DNA of 64,000 nt from Aselliscus stoliczkanus. Taxonomy: Eukaryota > Chordata > Mammalia > Chiroptera > Hipposideridae. Positions 33,536 through 46,255 of this stretch are shown piece by piece. Position 1 is the stretch's first letter, and the number at the start of each line of letters is the position of its first letter. The notes beneath the pieces were generated by a model. The model worked only from the letters and a program-made list of their open reading frames with translations. It was not told the origin of the DNA and ran no database searches. Location of the stretch: the NCBI GenBank assembly GCA_033961575.1, contig CM066727.1, positions 120,516,434 through 120,580,433 on the forward strand. The letters run 5' to 3'. The position numbers and the translations under genes were made by a program.

Positions 33536-34750
33536 GATTCTTCATTTTCACATTATAAAGAAAGGCTTATTTCTATATATTCATGTTTGGTCTTTCAATT
33601 AGACACAGAATAGTAATGTTGCCAAACCAAGGAATGTGTGTACAATAGAAATGCATGTAGTTGTTGTGTGACCACAGTTTAGGAACAACAACAACAACAA
33701 AATAAAGATGTAGTTAAAATAGATGCAGACAATTGGAGAGAATATTTGACTACTTGTAATCAGTGTATCCTGGAAAACTAGCCACAATCCTGAAGTTCAT
33801 TAACTTGACAATTATATTCCTGAATAAAGAATAAGATAAGGCTCTTAGAGTTTTCTTTCTTAGGGTTTCACATTTCAACTGTTATCGGTTAAATTCAAAA
33901 AATTGTCTCTGTTCTCATCTGTGAGCCCCACCCCCACACTGACGTTGACCTTGTCTTTGATTAGAACCATCTGTAGTAATGGCTTTTACCGAGATGAACG
34001 CAGATCATCGCAGCGCAGCATATCTGAAGCTTATAAAAAGGTTATTGCCATCGTCCTTTGAAACCGGTAGAGAATGTGGCCTTTCTACTGTGTCTCATCA
34101 ACCCAGAAAATTATATCTTTACTCCAGATGAGGAGCCATATCACCCCCAGATGTGTTTCTAAAGTACAATTTGAAGATGATGAGACAAATACTGGACACA
34201 ACATGCTTCTGACAGAGGCCACTGAGCCTAAGCTTGTGGAGGGGAATTAATTTAGCCAGAGGCTAGAGCTGTGGTTCAGTTTCCCTCACTTCTGCGACCT
34301 GGATCATTGGGTCTCTCAGGTTTAGGGGAGGCCAATGCACAGATCAAAAATTATATTTCAAAAGGAAAACAGCCGTTTTAGAACTTCGAGCGGCATGTGG
34401 CTTTGTTCACGGATGGCGTAAGGACAGAGGGGAGCTATGTACTAACGTAGGGTTACATTTGTTCCCATGGGTGTGGAGGGTTTAGATTTAAACTAACCGC
34501 CTTCATTGCCCCCCAAGCAGTATTGCTTCTTTTTAGTTTTAAATAACTAAAGGACTTCAAATATTTCTCTAAATGCTGCAATTTTATACTTAATGTTCTG
34601 TTGTGATATTAGAAATAATCTTGCCTTGTAACAAGCATGACAAAAGTTATGTAAAGAGCTCATATAAATAACAAAACAAGATTCAAATTAATAAATAAAG
34701 AATAAAAGCATGCAAAACTAATTTAATGTTTATTCTATGCCACGCTCACT
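33536..34750. other. Unique DNA with CpG-bearing block; candidate conserved noncoding element
   Basis: No repeat seen except an (AAC)n at about 33689-33702. The 33930-34520 part is richer in CpG than its surroundings (GATCATCGCAGCGCAGC, GAAACCGGTAG, CTTCGAGCGGC, GGATGGCGTAAGG, TAACCGCC) and has no long frame. Confidence 0.4.
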
Positions 34751-34754
34751 ACTA

Positions 34755-34985
34755 AGAGTAGAGACTTTGGAGACAGAACTTCAGGATTTAAATTCCAACT
34801 CTGGCAAATGACTAGTTATAGAACTTTACAGAAGTTACTTAAATTCTCTGGTCCTCAGTTTCCTCACCTATATAATGGGTATAAAACTAACTGCTTAAAA
34901 TTGTTGTGAAGAGTTAATATAAGTATATAGTGTTCACAGTATAGCCTAGCACATCGTAAGTATTTAAAAAATTACAGTTATCATC
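34755..34985 (+). repeat. MIR relic
   Basis: GGAGACAGAACTTCAGGATT, GTCCTCAGTTTCCTCACCTA, ATAATGGGTATAAAACTAAC and TAGCCTAGCACATCGTAAGT follow MIR order well. Confidence 0.85.
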
Positions 34986-35150
34986 AGTGTTAACTGTAAC
35001 TATTAAAAATTACTATCATTAGTAAGAACTATTATCATTAATAATGACTCAGAATTGGTAACTATTATATTTTAACTATTATTAGTGATAACTTTATCAT
35101 TAGTGATAATTTATAATTAGTTATAACTATGATAACATAATTTTCATTAC
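34986..35150. repeat. AT-rich cryptic repeat of ATTA/TAACTA words
   Basis: Imperfect reiterations of ATTAGTGATAAC, ATTATCATTA and TAACTATTA over about 160 bp. Low-complexity rather than a clean microsatellite. Confidence 0.6.
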
Positions 35151-35154
35151 TTTT

Positions 35155-35330
35155 AAAGTATCATCTCTTTTAATTTTACAAAAATCTCTTAACTCTGCTT
35201 CTAGCTTCCCCTTATGCAGATGATTGATCATGCAAAGCCCAAAAAGAAAATAAATTGTCTGAAATCATATGACCAATGATTGGCAGCACTGGTCAGGAAT
35301 TATCTGTCCAACTTCAAAGTGTGAAGCATT
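35155..35330 (-). repeat. Probable MIR relic
   Basis: CATCTCTTTTAATTTTACAA, then CAAAGCCCAAAAAGAAAATAA...CATATGACCAATGATTGGCAG looks like a decayed reversed MIR. Confidence 0.45.
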
Positions 35331-35641
35331 ACATGTTTCTGCCTCTTAATGTAAGCATATAATTTTAAAAAATAAATTTAAAAGGCAATTCGTATTTATT
35401 GAGCTTCATCCATGCACTAAAAGCATCTCTGTCCTGTATTGGAACTGTGTGCCCTATTGGGCAGATATCTAGCTGGTTTCCTCAGTATTCCTTAATCCAC
35501 ATGTATGGGGGATTGGGAGGAAAGATTCCTTCAAAACCTCCCCGAACCTCCTCGAACAGAATTCTTCATAATTACTTATGAGTATCCCAGGACACTGAAA
35601 GTGGTAAGCCAGATAGTATCCAAACAATGTCCAAAGACAGA

Positions 35642-36420
35642 GTCATTCATTCATTCATTCATTCATCTATTCATATAATCAGTATCAAATTGAGTATTTA
35701 TTATGTACTAAACATTGTTGCAGACATGAGGGGCCAACATTGAAAAATGCAAAAAAGTTTCTCTGCTGGAGTTTACAACTGAATGGAGAAGACAGACAAC
35801 AATCAAATAAACAAATAAATCATAAATATTCATTAGTGTGAGAGTTGGACTTTTTGTGGTGGAGAATAAATGGGTGGCTACTTTAAATCTAGTGATCAAC
35901 AAAGGCCCCTCTGAACAGCTGAGATCTGAATGACAAAAAGGAAGTAACTATGGAAAACTGAGAGGAAAAGTTATTCTGGGAAAAGGGAAGAGTTAGAGAA
36001 AAATTGACTGAACATGTGAAGAACTTGGAATTTTTGAGAAACTGAAAACAAATCAGTATGGCAGAGGGATAGTAGACAAGAAGGACAGAGGTAGGAAATA
36101 AGTTCAGAGAAGTAGGTGAGGTCAGATTAAAGAGGGCTTGATAAACCAGGGTAGATAGGTGTTATTGTCACTGATACAAGAAGCCACTGGAGAGAGTGAA
36201 GTGATCTGATTTACTTATTGGCTTTTTTTGATCCTGGCTACTATGTAAAACATAGATTTTCTCTGGAAAACAGGAAAAATACACCCCTAGAAAGTTGTTA
36301 GAAGGCTATTATAAGATTCCAGGAGAGATTGAGGGTGGACTGGACCAAAGTAACTGCACTATAAGACAGAGGGAAATGAACATATGTGGGGATGAGGTTG
36401 GAAGGTAAAGCTGATACTTT
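35642..36420 (-). repeat. L2 relic with (ATTC)n at its edge
   Basis: (ATTC)n at 35642-35668, then GAGTATTTATTATGTACTAA, TGGAGAAGACAGACAACAAT, AAGGCCCCTCTGAACAGCTGAGATCTGAATGA, GCTTGATAAACCAGGGTAG, GAAGCCACTGGAGAG and GTGATCTGATTTAC are in the order of a long L2 3' segment on the minus strand. Confidence 0.85.
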
Positions 36421-36485
36421 TACTGAAGGGTTTTATATATATAATCATTCAGGGAAAGACAAGAATCAGGGGTGGCCATAACTTC

Positions 36486-36741
36486 CTTGTTTTAAAAAAA
36501 ATTTTTATTATTAGTTTCAGGTGTACAGAACAATGCAATAGTTATGCTTTTCACATCTCACAAGGTGACACCAATCCACCACTCCCCACCCCCAATATCA
36601 TACGTATCTATTACAATTCCATTGACTCCACTCCCCACACTATACTCCATATCCCGTGAATATATATATTAAATTATAGTTGACATATAACATTATTCAA
36701 TGGCAACTTCAGATGTACAGTGCAGTGGTCAGGCCTCTACA
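36486..36741 (-). mobile_element. 5'-truncated L1 insertion (3'UTR only, 256 bp)
   Basis: It begins with poly(T) and TTTCAGGTGTACAGAACAAT, and ends at GTCAGGCCTCTACA: the reversed L1 3'UTR, like 61229-61510. Exact 18-bp TSDs AGGGGTGGCCATAACTTC are at 36468-36485 and 36742-36759. Confidence 0.95.
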
Positions 36742-36759
36742 AGGGGTGGCCATAACTTC

Positions 36760-37296
36760 TAATGGTCAATGGTCAAAGTCTATAGTTGAATCTAGTTGCC
36801 AATGGGAAGGACAGCCAAAGTGGGTCCTGAGTTCAAACACTTTTGGTGTCCATTGGGAATTTGGTGGCATTTCCTCCATAGGGCTGCAGGGATATGAGGG
36901 ACAGGTGGTACTTGCTCCATCTCTGGATGCTGATTCCACTCTTGTTCACGTAGGAACCAGTTCCTGTTCCCTCAGTCCAGGCCCCACTGACCTCTATCCT
37001 CAGGCCTAATGCTCTTCTATCTCTCAACTTTCCTGTGCAACCAAAGACATCTTTCTAGTTTTAGGTGAGGTGACCTCTTCTCTTACTCATCGCACATTCT
37101 CCCAAACTTGTTGCTTAAGCACCCAAGTCTTCCATTTTGTAGGCTTAAACTTTAGGCTTCTAAAACACAAAAACTATAAATTTATTCATTTTTTTGAGTG
37201 TGTTGAATTGTTTCTTCCCTTGATGAATGTGTTGCTGACTAAACAGAGGGAAGAATCAGAAGGTAGAAGAAAACCCCAAGAAAGTACACGGAGTGG
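36760..37296. other. Unique DNA, no gene seen
   Basis: The frames at 36680-37009 and 37070-37417 have no recognised domain. Confidence 0.45.
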
Positions 37297-37334
37297 ACAC
37301 ACACACACACACACACACACATACACACACACAC
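37297..37334. repeat. (CA)n microsatellite
   Basis: About 19 CA units with one TA interruption. Confidence 0.97.
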
Positions 37335-37335
37335 C

Positions 37336-38145
37336 AATTGATATTTCAAAATCACCATTCCTCCATGCTTACTTTGCTTATTTAGTCTCAACTATCATTG
37401 TTTCCACTACTCACTAACTCACATTAAGCTTATCCCTTGGCCTCTTTTGGTTTAGTTTCCTTACACATTAAATTAGAATGAACAGCCATCAAATTCCTTT
37501 TAGGTCCAAAATAACTATAATTCCATCGTAAATTCTGGACAGAAACTAACATTCTTTTGCTGCCTATGATGTCAGTGTTGTATCTTTTACTTAGTTTCAA
37601 GGATATTTCACAAGAAAATTGATCAAGGCTGCTAGAATTGTGTTTGAATTGGTGCACTAGGTGTCTCCTAAAAGAGAAGTCATCTCAAGAACCCAGACAA
37701 AACCTTGGTTGTGTGTGTTGGGGACTGGAGGGTATTCTGAAAATAGAAGGGACCTGGTGGGAGATAGAAATGCCTAGTGGGAGCAGTTCATCGTCTACCA
37801 GTACTAACGGCAATAGGTGAATTAGAGGGGGTGAGAAAGAAGAGATGAGAAGGGGAGGAGAAGCAAGGGGGGAGGAGAGGGCATGAAAGGGAAAGGAAAA
37901 ATAGAAGATACTTGCAATAGACTTATTCATATTACACCTGTGATATATCATAAGAAACCCCACAAATAACTGAAGGGCCAAGGTATGAGAAGAGGGTAAT
38001 ATGACTAGATATCATACAATACTAGCTTTGGAACACAGTTTTCACCTCTAATCTGTTATTCTAGAACCTGAAATTTTATAAAGTTAAGGAACTTTGCAGG
38101 ATTTTATGTAACTAGACAAAGTAGTAAGGGTATTAACTTACCCAT
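37336..38145. other. Unique DNA; purine-rich 37819-37910
   Basis: A GGA/GAA-rich strand-skewed stretch is at 37819-37910. No gene seen. Confidence 0.45.
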
Positions 38146-38149
38146 TCAA

Positions 38150-38290
38150 AAATATTTATTGAGCACTTACTAAGTGTTAGGTACCATTTAGACACCGAGG
38201 ATACAATAATGACAGATATTGTTGACCTCATGAAATGTACATGGGCTAGCAATTAACAAATAAACAAGTAAATATATGGCATATTAAATG
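38150..38290 (-). repeat. L2 relic, 3' end
   Basis: TTATTGAGCACTTACTAAGTGTTAGGTACC then GACCTCATGAAATGTACATG and AACAAATAAACAAGTAAATA is the classic reversed L2 end. Confidence 0.85.
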
Positions 38291-38294
38291 ATGA

Positions 38295-39465
38295 TGATAG
38301 GTACTACAGAGAAAAATAGAACAAAGTCAGAGGAATAGAGAATGGGGGGGCAGGGTGAAACAAACCTTGTTATTTTATATCAAGGAAATTATTTTAAAGG
38401 GTCTGATAATGCTATTGAATCAAAGTCTGAATAAATGTGACTGGTAGACACTTGATCCTCCAATGCCTGAGATAACATCTGTTTGTTACATATCTGTGAT
38501 TCCAAAGACAATGTAACCTTTTGAATACATTGCCTCTGCCATGGTATATTCAACACAGCATGTAAAATAATTTAAGTTGCGGGTAAGATCAGAAAGAAGA
38601 TTGTCTTCTAAATACTGAAATTTCTAAATCATGCAATTCTTCCACCTGCTTGAATTCAACTCTACAGCCAAACATAATATTGTAAATAGGGACCATTCAA
38701 TGAGCAAAAAATTTAAAGACACATAATATTAGAGGTGATTTAGAAATTTGGAATAGGTAATTGAAAGTCCGATTCAAAATAGCTTCCATTTCCTCTTTAA
38801 TCGGGGACATTCTGCTGCCAAAACGCTGTTACTAACATTTCATTTTCCTTAACAGTAAAGGAGTCTTCTCAAATGTTTTCTTTAAAATAGTTAATTCCAG
38901 CTCTAGCTCTTACTGAATTGATTAAAGAGAACCTTGTTTGAATGTGCTTTAACCTCGCCAGTAAAAATACCAATTGTGTTTTCATCTCAGAAAAGGAAAT
39001 GAGAGAAAGTATATTGCTAGATATAGGGAACTGCTCATATAATTGTCTCTGAAAATTCCTTAAATTAGAAAACCTAGAAATTTGAGATTTCCTTAGATAA
39101 ATAATGACCTGATGATGGAACATTCGTAGGGAAACTGGCAGTTGCCAACCTCAAGTTTTGATGGGATATTTTCTATATCTTGGCCACTTCCACCAACAAT
39201 TCACCCACTATCACCCACCATACTGGTTACCCAAAGTATACGATATATAGAAATCATATTTAACCATGTGTGAATTGAGACTCTAATTCCCCCTATGCCA
39301 CTCTCCAGCTGTGAAATCTTGAATTTGTCTTCTCTAGATCATTCTCTCTTCATCTTTTAAAGGGATGTTAATTACATACTTGTAAAATTTCTTTAAGCTC
39401 TGGTAGTTTTAAGTTTTTCTAAAAATTGCATGTTGAATTATTTAAATACTTTCTGAGTCACACAC
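38295..39465. other. Unique AT-rich DNA, no gene seen
   Basis: The frame at 38869-39123 has no recognised domain. No repeat recognised. Confidence 0.45.
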
Positions 39466-39467
39466 CC

Positions 39468-39650
39468 ATGCATTTGGGTCCTAATTCATCACCTTACTAT
39501 ATGGGTTACCTTGGGCTAGTAACAGACTCTCTTTGTCTCATCTTTTCCCTTTAAAATGGATAGTAAAGATGTAGCATTCTTTGAGGGATAAATGAGACAA
39601 TGCATGGGAAGTGCTTATCTCAATATCTAGCACTTCAAAATGTAATCAGT
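39468..39650 (+). repeat. MIR relic
   Basis: TTTGGGTCCTAATTCATCAC, GTTACCTTGGGCTAGTAACAG, TTAAAATGGATAGTAA and TGGGAAGTGCTTA follow MIR. Confidence 0.7.
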
Positions 39651-39904
39651 GTTTCCTAATATACCCATGTGCTATGCTTCATGTTTTCCCAGTATTCCTG
39701 GTAGAACTTGACTATCATTGCGTTCATCACATTGCCAAACAGGGTAAGGTTTCAGCAGTTTTATTAGGAAAAAGGACAGCAATTAGAGGTGGTGCAAGAA
39801 CAACTTGTGTTTATAGGGTCATCAGTGTTTTCAAGTTTCAAATAAACTTCCTCTTTGTATGGGATTGCTAGCTTGACCATGTTGGCTGGGTGTTTGGAAG
39901 TTTT

Positions 39905-40400
39905 CTAAGCATATTTTATTTGTTAACTTTTACTGCATAACATCTGCCTTTGAAACGTAGTGGCATAGAACACTTACTTTATTTAGCCCACTGTTTTGTG
40001 GGTTAGCTGGGCCAGGTTTTTTTGGTCTGAACAGGCTGGGCTGACCTCTGCTACAATCCCTTCTGTGTCTGCATCCAGCTAAACAGTCAGATGATGGCAG
40101 TACACCTGGCAGGTGGCAGGCTGTCCACCAGGGCAGCGGAAGTACCTGGAGTGACAGGGCCTTGATCTCATCATATCCAGCAGGCTTGCCTGGGCCTTTT
40201 GACATAGTGCAGACTGCAGTCTCACTAAAGCTGCAAGAGAAAGTGATCCTCAATGCCTACACAAAAAATTCAATTCTTAACTTACGGCACATTTGCTATT
40301 ATCCCATTGACCAAAGCTAGCCACATAGCCATAGCTAAGCCCAGGGTCCATGTGGAAAGGCACTCCCCACCCAGGGGCCTGGATAAAACAAAGGGAATGA
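39905..40400. repeat. Ancient MER-type interspersed repeat
   Basis: CTTTTACTGCATAACATCTG, GTGGGTTAGCTGGGCCAGGT, CCCATTGACCAAAGCTAGCC and CATAGCTAAGCCCAGGGTCC are in the order of the family also seen at 21225-21640. Confidence 0.6.
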
Positions 40401-40404
40401 CCTA

Positions 40405-42351
40405 TTTTGCAAAAAATATACTGCAAATGTATATGCTGTACTTATTAGAGATAGTCAATATTTTAACATTCCTTTACAACATCAAGTAAGACATTTGCTT
40501 GACAGAATAAATAATTATGGTCATCTTAATATTCTTTTTAAAAATCCTACAGCAGTGACTTTCAGTAACTCTCCTTTTTCCTGCTTACTATATACTTCAT
40601 GATATGGAAATCAAATTAAAGCAGGGTATTCTGGGTGAGAAAAAGTAGATAGTATCCAAATATATTTTTCAATACTTGTTGATAAATCGTAAAGAACTTA
40701 CGACTACACTTCTTTTTCTTGATATATACTTTAAAATATAAGAAATAAAAAAAATTCAAACTGATATGGGAAGTTCAAAATAGCAGTTTTGCTTTAATAT
40801 TATAAAACAGAAATGAAAGAATAAACAGTAAAATATTATGTTACCAATTTGATAGTAAATATTTATGGGTTTTTAAAATTTATTGTCAACAGTTAAATGA
40901 GATGCAGATAACAAAATAGTTTTGTGGGTCTTCACCATTTCAATAATATGAGTAAAAACTATTTTAACAGTAGACTATAAGTCTGGCGATAATAATTTTC
41001 TGGTTTCTCACTTCTTTAATACTGTCCCCACTTTCCAAATGCCAGGCATCATAAATCAAGCAGGAAAACAAAGGAGTGAATTAATATGCATTCCATGTGC
41101 ACTGTGTTTACACATTCCGCTCATTGTATAATAATATTATCCCACTGGTTTTCATTTTGAAATATATTATCTGAGATGCTAAAAGCTGCTATACAAACTA
41201 CAGTAAGAACTGATTCATACAGTGTCATATGTGCTTTAGATTCTCAAACTGTAAGTAAAATGTGTGGCTTAGTGGTTTTTAGCAGCAACAGAGAACAATT
41301 ATCTAAAAACACAGCAGCAAATTATTTTTGTACCTGATGGTATTTCTCAAGCCTACAAAAATATAAAATAATAGTAGGTTTAAGGATACTTCTTAATAAC
41401 ATAATATCTCATTCATCAAAATTGTATTTATCATATACGATATAATAGAAATTGTCTAGACACAACCAACGGAGTACTTAGGACAGGGGGCTGGCTGCTG
41501 TCTGCCTCAGGTGAAGGCAAGCCGTGCATTGTCCATAGAGAATTTGAAAACAGTAATAAAGACAAGAAAAAGTCGGTCTTCTTTTTATCACCACATACCG
41601 GCTGTTGTAAACAAAGTCAATAACAAAATTCTCTACTTCTCCAAATTATTTTGTGAGTGTAAATATTATAAAATATTGTTGCAACTACTATTGAATTTTT
41701 ATAATGTGTATGAAAGTTAATTTGGAAAACTCCAAGTTATACAGTTAGCCATCCATGTATTTCTCCAACCCTTGTGCTACTCTGTATTTCTTCACTTACA
41801 CAGCTATTTCTAAAAGACAAAAATAATACATTGTAAAGATGAAGAAACAGAACTTGAGTTACTACAGTCTTAAAATCTTATTATTCTCTGTCCCCACTTT
41901 GTATCTGTGCTTAAAATTTAAATCAGTGGAGTGCAAACTGTCAGGTGTAATATTTTGCGTTGGCAAGTGCATCTTTTAGTTCACAGATAAAATATATTTG
42001 TTACATTTTATGATTATTACTCAAAATAATTTTGTCAAAAAGGGGAAAGGTATTAGACAATGATCTGCTCCAGGTGTCATATATAGATATAGTAAAAGCA
42101 TAGCTAAAATGTATTTCTGGGCTTAAGAAGTTCACAATATAGTAAAATCAAATAGACATGAGAATAAGTAATACCAGTACTGCATCATATCAGTAAAATG
42201 GGGGTATGTACATAGTATCCTGTTGGAACAGGCAAGGAGAAAACAACAATATAAATGCTGTTTCTTTAAAATTGTTCCAGACCAAATGATTATGACTAAA
42301 ATTTTCAACAAATCCCTTGCAAGGATGCTGTGCAATAATAGAAAAAAAAAA

Positions 42352-42355
<4 letters not shown>
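40405..42355. other. Unique very AT-rich DNA, no gene seen
   Basis: No frame above noise and no repeat recognised. Confidence 0.45.

Positions 42356-42358
<3 letters not shown>

Positions 42359-42386
<28 letters not shown>
42359..42386. repeat. (CA)n microsatellite
   Basis: 14 CA units after a poly(A)/TA lead. The (MCV)n frames on the minus strand are artefacts. Confidence 0.97.
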
Positions 42387-42391
<5 letters not shown>

Positions 42392-42394
42392 CGG

Positions 42395-43195
42395 TTGCTG
42401 CCTCTGATTCCCAGTATAGAGTTTCTAAAACCCTTGTAATTTCCTAAGTGGTAAGGATACTAGTAGCATCTTTTATTATGATATTTGGTCTTTGAGCCCA
42501 GTTCCTGGCACAGAGCTTCTAAATCCCTTGGGATTTCAGAGATGATCAAGGCCTTTTGTTCTAATGAGGTGACTGGTGGGGTCCTGAGTAGCTCCTGGAT
42601 GGGGCTAGTCAGTATGATTAGAAGTCCCACCCTCCGTTCTCCAGAGAGGGGAGAGGGACTGGAAATGAAGGTAATTATTAATCATGATTACATGATGAAG
42701 CCTCCATGATAAAAAACAAAAACACACACACAAAAAAAAAACGGTATGATATTTGGAGAGCTTCTGGGTTGCTGAACGCTTGGAGGTTCAAAGGGGTTGG
42801 CATGCTGGCAAAGGCATAGAAGCTTCAAGCCCTCTCCCCATACCTTGCTCTATGAAGTTCTTTCGTTAGTGTGTTTATTTATATCCTTTTTCATATCCTT
42901 TATTATACAATCAATTGGTAAACATAAGTATTTCCCTGAGTTCTGTGAGCCATTCTAGCAAGTAATTAAACTCAAGGAGGGGACCGTGGGAACTCTGCTT
43001 TATAGCTGGTTGGTCAGAAATACAGGAGATGACCTCGGACTTATGCCTGGCATTTCAGGTGGGGAGAGGGAGAGGAACAGTCTTGTGGGACTGAGTCCTT
43101 AACCTGTGGGACCTGATGTTATCTCCAAGTAGACAGTGTCAGAATTGAGTTAAATTGTAGGGCACCCAGCTGGTGTCACAGAGAATTTCTTGGCT
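42395..43195 (+). mobile_element. Ancient LTR-type repeat
   Basis: GGAGAGCTTCTGGGTTGCTGAACGCTTGGAGG, CCCTCTCCCCATACCTTGC, CTGAGTTCTGTGAGCCATTCTAGCAAG, CAAGGAGGGGACCGTGGGAAC, TTATAGCTGGTTGGTCAGAA and TGTGGGACTGAG...GAATTGAGTTAAATTGTAGGGCACCCAGCTGGTGTC match a familiar mammalian LTR in order. An A-rich insertion of about 40 bp lies at 42710-42745. No coding region. Confidence 0.7.
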
Positions 43196-43200
43196 GGGGG

Positions 43201-43221
43201 AAAACAAAACAAAACAAAACA
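43201..43221. repeat. (AAAAC)n simple repeat
   Basis: Four AAAAC units. Confidence 0.95.
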
Positions 43222-43224
43222 CGT

Positions 43225-45528
43225 GTCTGGTATGATAAGTGTAGTGAGTGTGGCAGTAGTGTGAGAGTAAAGGGGTTTTTTCTCATACAGAGACACTCTT
43301 GGAAATAATTTTACTCATCTTGCTATTATTTTCCAACATACATGACCAAGAGAGAAATTTTCTGGACCAGAATTATATATCTTAGCTATTTAATTATATT
43401 TCCATTTCTATGTTATCTTTAGTACTGTCCCCATTTCTATATAATAAAATATATAGCTGCATATGCAAAGCACTGTGACTAATTGTTGATATGGAAATAC
43501 AACTTCATAGAAATCTTGTCTGTGCCTATGGTATGTACATATGTGCACAGGCTTTCTATTTCAAGTAAACTTTTAAGACTACATAGCAATAATCATTAAC
43601 ATGCCCACATCCAGAAAAGATAATCTATTAGGAAAAATAGAAACACTTTTATTTAAGTAAATGGTTTACAATATAATCTATGAACTCTAAAGTTTCTAAG
43701 TTCTCCTAAGTAATTACATTCTTAACCTTTACATAATGATATGAGTAAAATAAATGGCAGGCTTTTATTGCTTTTTTCTAAATGATATTTTAAACCAATA
43801 TTGTAGAATTAAAAAAATACTCATATCATATGCATTAAATGAAAAGTGAAAAAAGTCTTTGTGATATTGCCAAAACTTATAAACCTGACAGAATTAGATC
43901 CTTAAATATGAAGTATTCTCAAAGATTAGAACATAATGGAATATAGAAATGAATAATATCTGCAACTGAGTTCTTGGATTTTTTTCTACTTCATAAAAAT
44001 ATCATTTCAGTAGGTAATCAGAGAATAGTTAAATATATAAAACTAAAGGCAAGTGAATGATTGATATATTATCTATCTATCAATCCACCTGCTAGTTGAT
44101 CAATTTAAGAATCAAATCCCATAGGATAGAATCTACCCCTAAATCCTTTCGCATAAAGGAGATAAAAGTAATGATAATTAGGCGGTATCATAATATTTTA
44201 ATACATCCCATCTTGGGGCAATTTATATTTCTTTGGAACTCAAGGATTTCAATGAGCAAAGCTTATAATTCATTAGACATAAAAAATATATTGGATCATT
44301 CAAAACTCTAAACAGTTGGGATGAATCTGTATTCTTAGATGTGCTCATAAAAATCTAAATATGGTGATCATGAGATCATCCTGTTTTCTCTAATAAATAA
44401 AAACTAGACTTTTAACAATACCAGAATTGTATGTAACAATTGGATTCAATTTCAGTACAAAAATACAGAAAAAGTCAGTAATTTGCATCACCTCACACAA
44501 TAATTTTAATATCTAAGTTTTAAATTTATTTATTTAGATAATAAATTATTTTCTATGCATATAAACTTAAAAAATACACTAGGAACATTGATTCTACTTT
44601 AAAAATAAAAAAAGTAAGGGCAGGATCTCTTTAAATTTCCAATGGCCACGTTAATTTTGTTTTATAGGGACTCTAACTCCTAAATTTAAAATGGCAGTTA
44701 TAAAGTAGTCCTTGAGAAGAAAACATGTATTTTAGTAGATATGGATGAATTGATATTGATCTCTTATTTCTTCTCCTAAGCATGTGTGGGATCTGTCTAA
44801 ATAGTTATAGAGCAAATTTAAATCAACCTTCTAAGACATAAATGTTCTCTTCATTAATATTTAGTGAGAAATGAACACTCAAGGTAAAATATTTTTCATG
44901 AAAGACAATAATATAAACCTTGGTCAAAGCAGAATTTGCCAACACCATCTTTTTTTCCTTGCCATATACCTTTTAAAGACATGTTTGTCAGATTGTTCAG
45001 AGTTCATATTAAGACTTGATAATTTTGTTGAAGGAGTGGTATGGTATTCATTTTACCTTATTATTATCTCTTTGTCAATATTTTGTTTTTTGTCATATAC
45101 AACATTTAATTTACCCCTTCTCAGGCTTTCTGGTTCTGTTAGTTAGCATAACTTGTACTGTTTGTTTGTTAGTTATAAGGGATAGTGGAGTCAACACCAA
45201 TCCAAGAATTTAGTATTGCTCAGACTAAACCTAATCTTTTCTTGTATCACACACAAATTATGGGAGAGTTCAATCAAAGAAGATAGGTTATTATTCACCA
45301 ACACCAGCTCCTTCCTGTTGTTTAAAACCATCTGTTGGCCATCCTGGTGAAACTCCATAGACTGGAGGTATTTTTAGGTTTTTTCAGTGAAGTCTCAGGG
45401 GTGATATCTTCTCAGGCATGCCACTGCTACAATCTCTCCCTGAACTGTTTTTTATTTTTATTTCTTTATGGCAAGCTTAAATTTATTAAGGAAGCTCTAA
45501 GAGTTGGCATGGTAGAGGTTTCTAGTAT
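43225..45528. other. Unique AT-rich DNA, no gene seen
   Basis: Short frames at 44096-44311 and 44871-45213 have no recognised domains. No repeat recognised apart from short A/T runs. Confidence 0.45.
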
Positions 45529-45540
45529 TCACTCATTGTT

Positions 45541-45656
45541 TTGTTTTTTTCTTTTTTTTTTTTTGAGGGCAGTGTCACTGGCCCTCATATGTGGGACCCG
45601 AACCGGGGCTGCTGGCTTCCCAAACCAGCGCTTAAACACCATGCCACTCAGCGGCC
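45541..45656 (-). mobile_element. tRNA-derived SINE, type A
   Basis: Reversed type A SINE ending GCCACTCAGCGGCCCC. TSDs TCACTCATTGTT and TCACTCATTTTT lie at 45529-45540 and 45659-45670. It abuts the 3' end of L1 copy D. Confidence 0.92.
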
Positions 45657-46255
45657 CCTCACTCATTTTTCAAAAAGATGTTTTTATGAAAATATAGCTA
45701 ACATACAATATAATATTAGTTTCAGGTGTACACCGTTGTTATTCAACATTTGTATACTTGAAGTGATCACCATGGTATGTCTAGCAATCATCTGATACTG
45801 CACCATGCTATTACAATATTCTTGATTATATTGCCCAATCTGTACAATACATCCTTATGAGTTATTTGCTTTATACCTGAAAATTTGAACCTCTTAATTC
45901 CCTTCTTTTTTTAAGCCCCCTTTTAAAACTTTTCAATTACAGTTGACATTTAATATCATTTTATATTAATTTCAGGTATACAGCATACAGTTAGACATTA
46001 ATATAATTTAAGAAATGATCCCCCTGACTAATCTAGTATCCACCTGGCACTATATAAGGTGTGATAAAAAACTATGGCGAATGCTGTTGCTGCGTGCCAT
46101 CCAACAGAAAGGCAGGGATCTACAATACGGAAAGTGGTGCGTCGAAACTTAGTAACAGTGTGTGACAAGTTTTAACTTGTTCCGTGTAGTCAGTTGAGCA
46201 TGAGCTACAGTTCAGAGAAGCTGTGTTTTAAAGTGTGCTATCAATCATCCTCCAT

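Noticed and set aside
35642..35668. Direct-repeat array (CRISPR-like)
   Set aside because: It is an (ATTC)n simple repeat at the edge of an L2; no spacer structure, and the DNA is mammalian.
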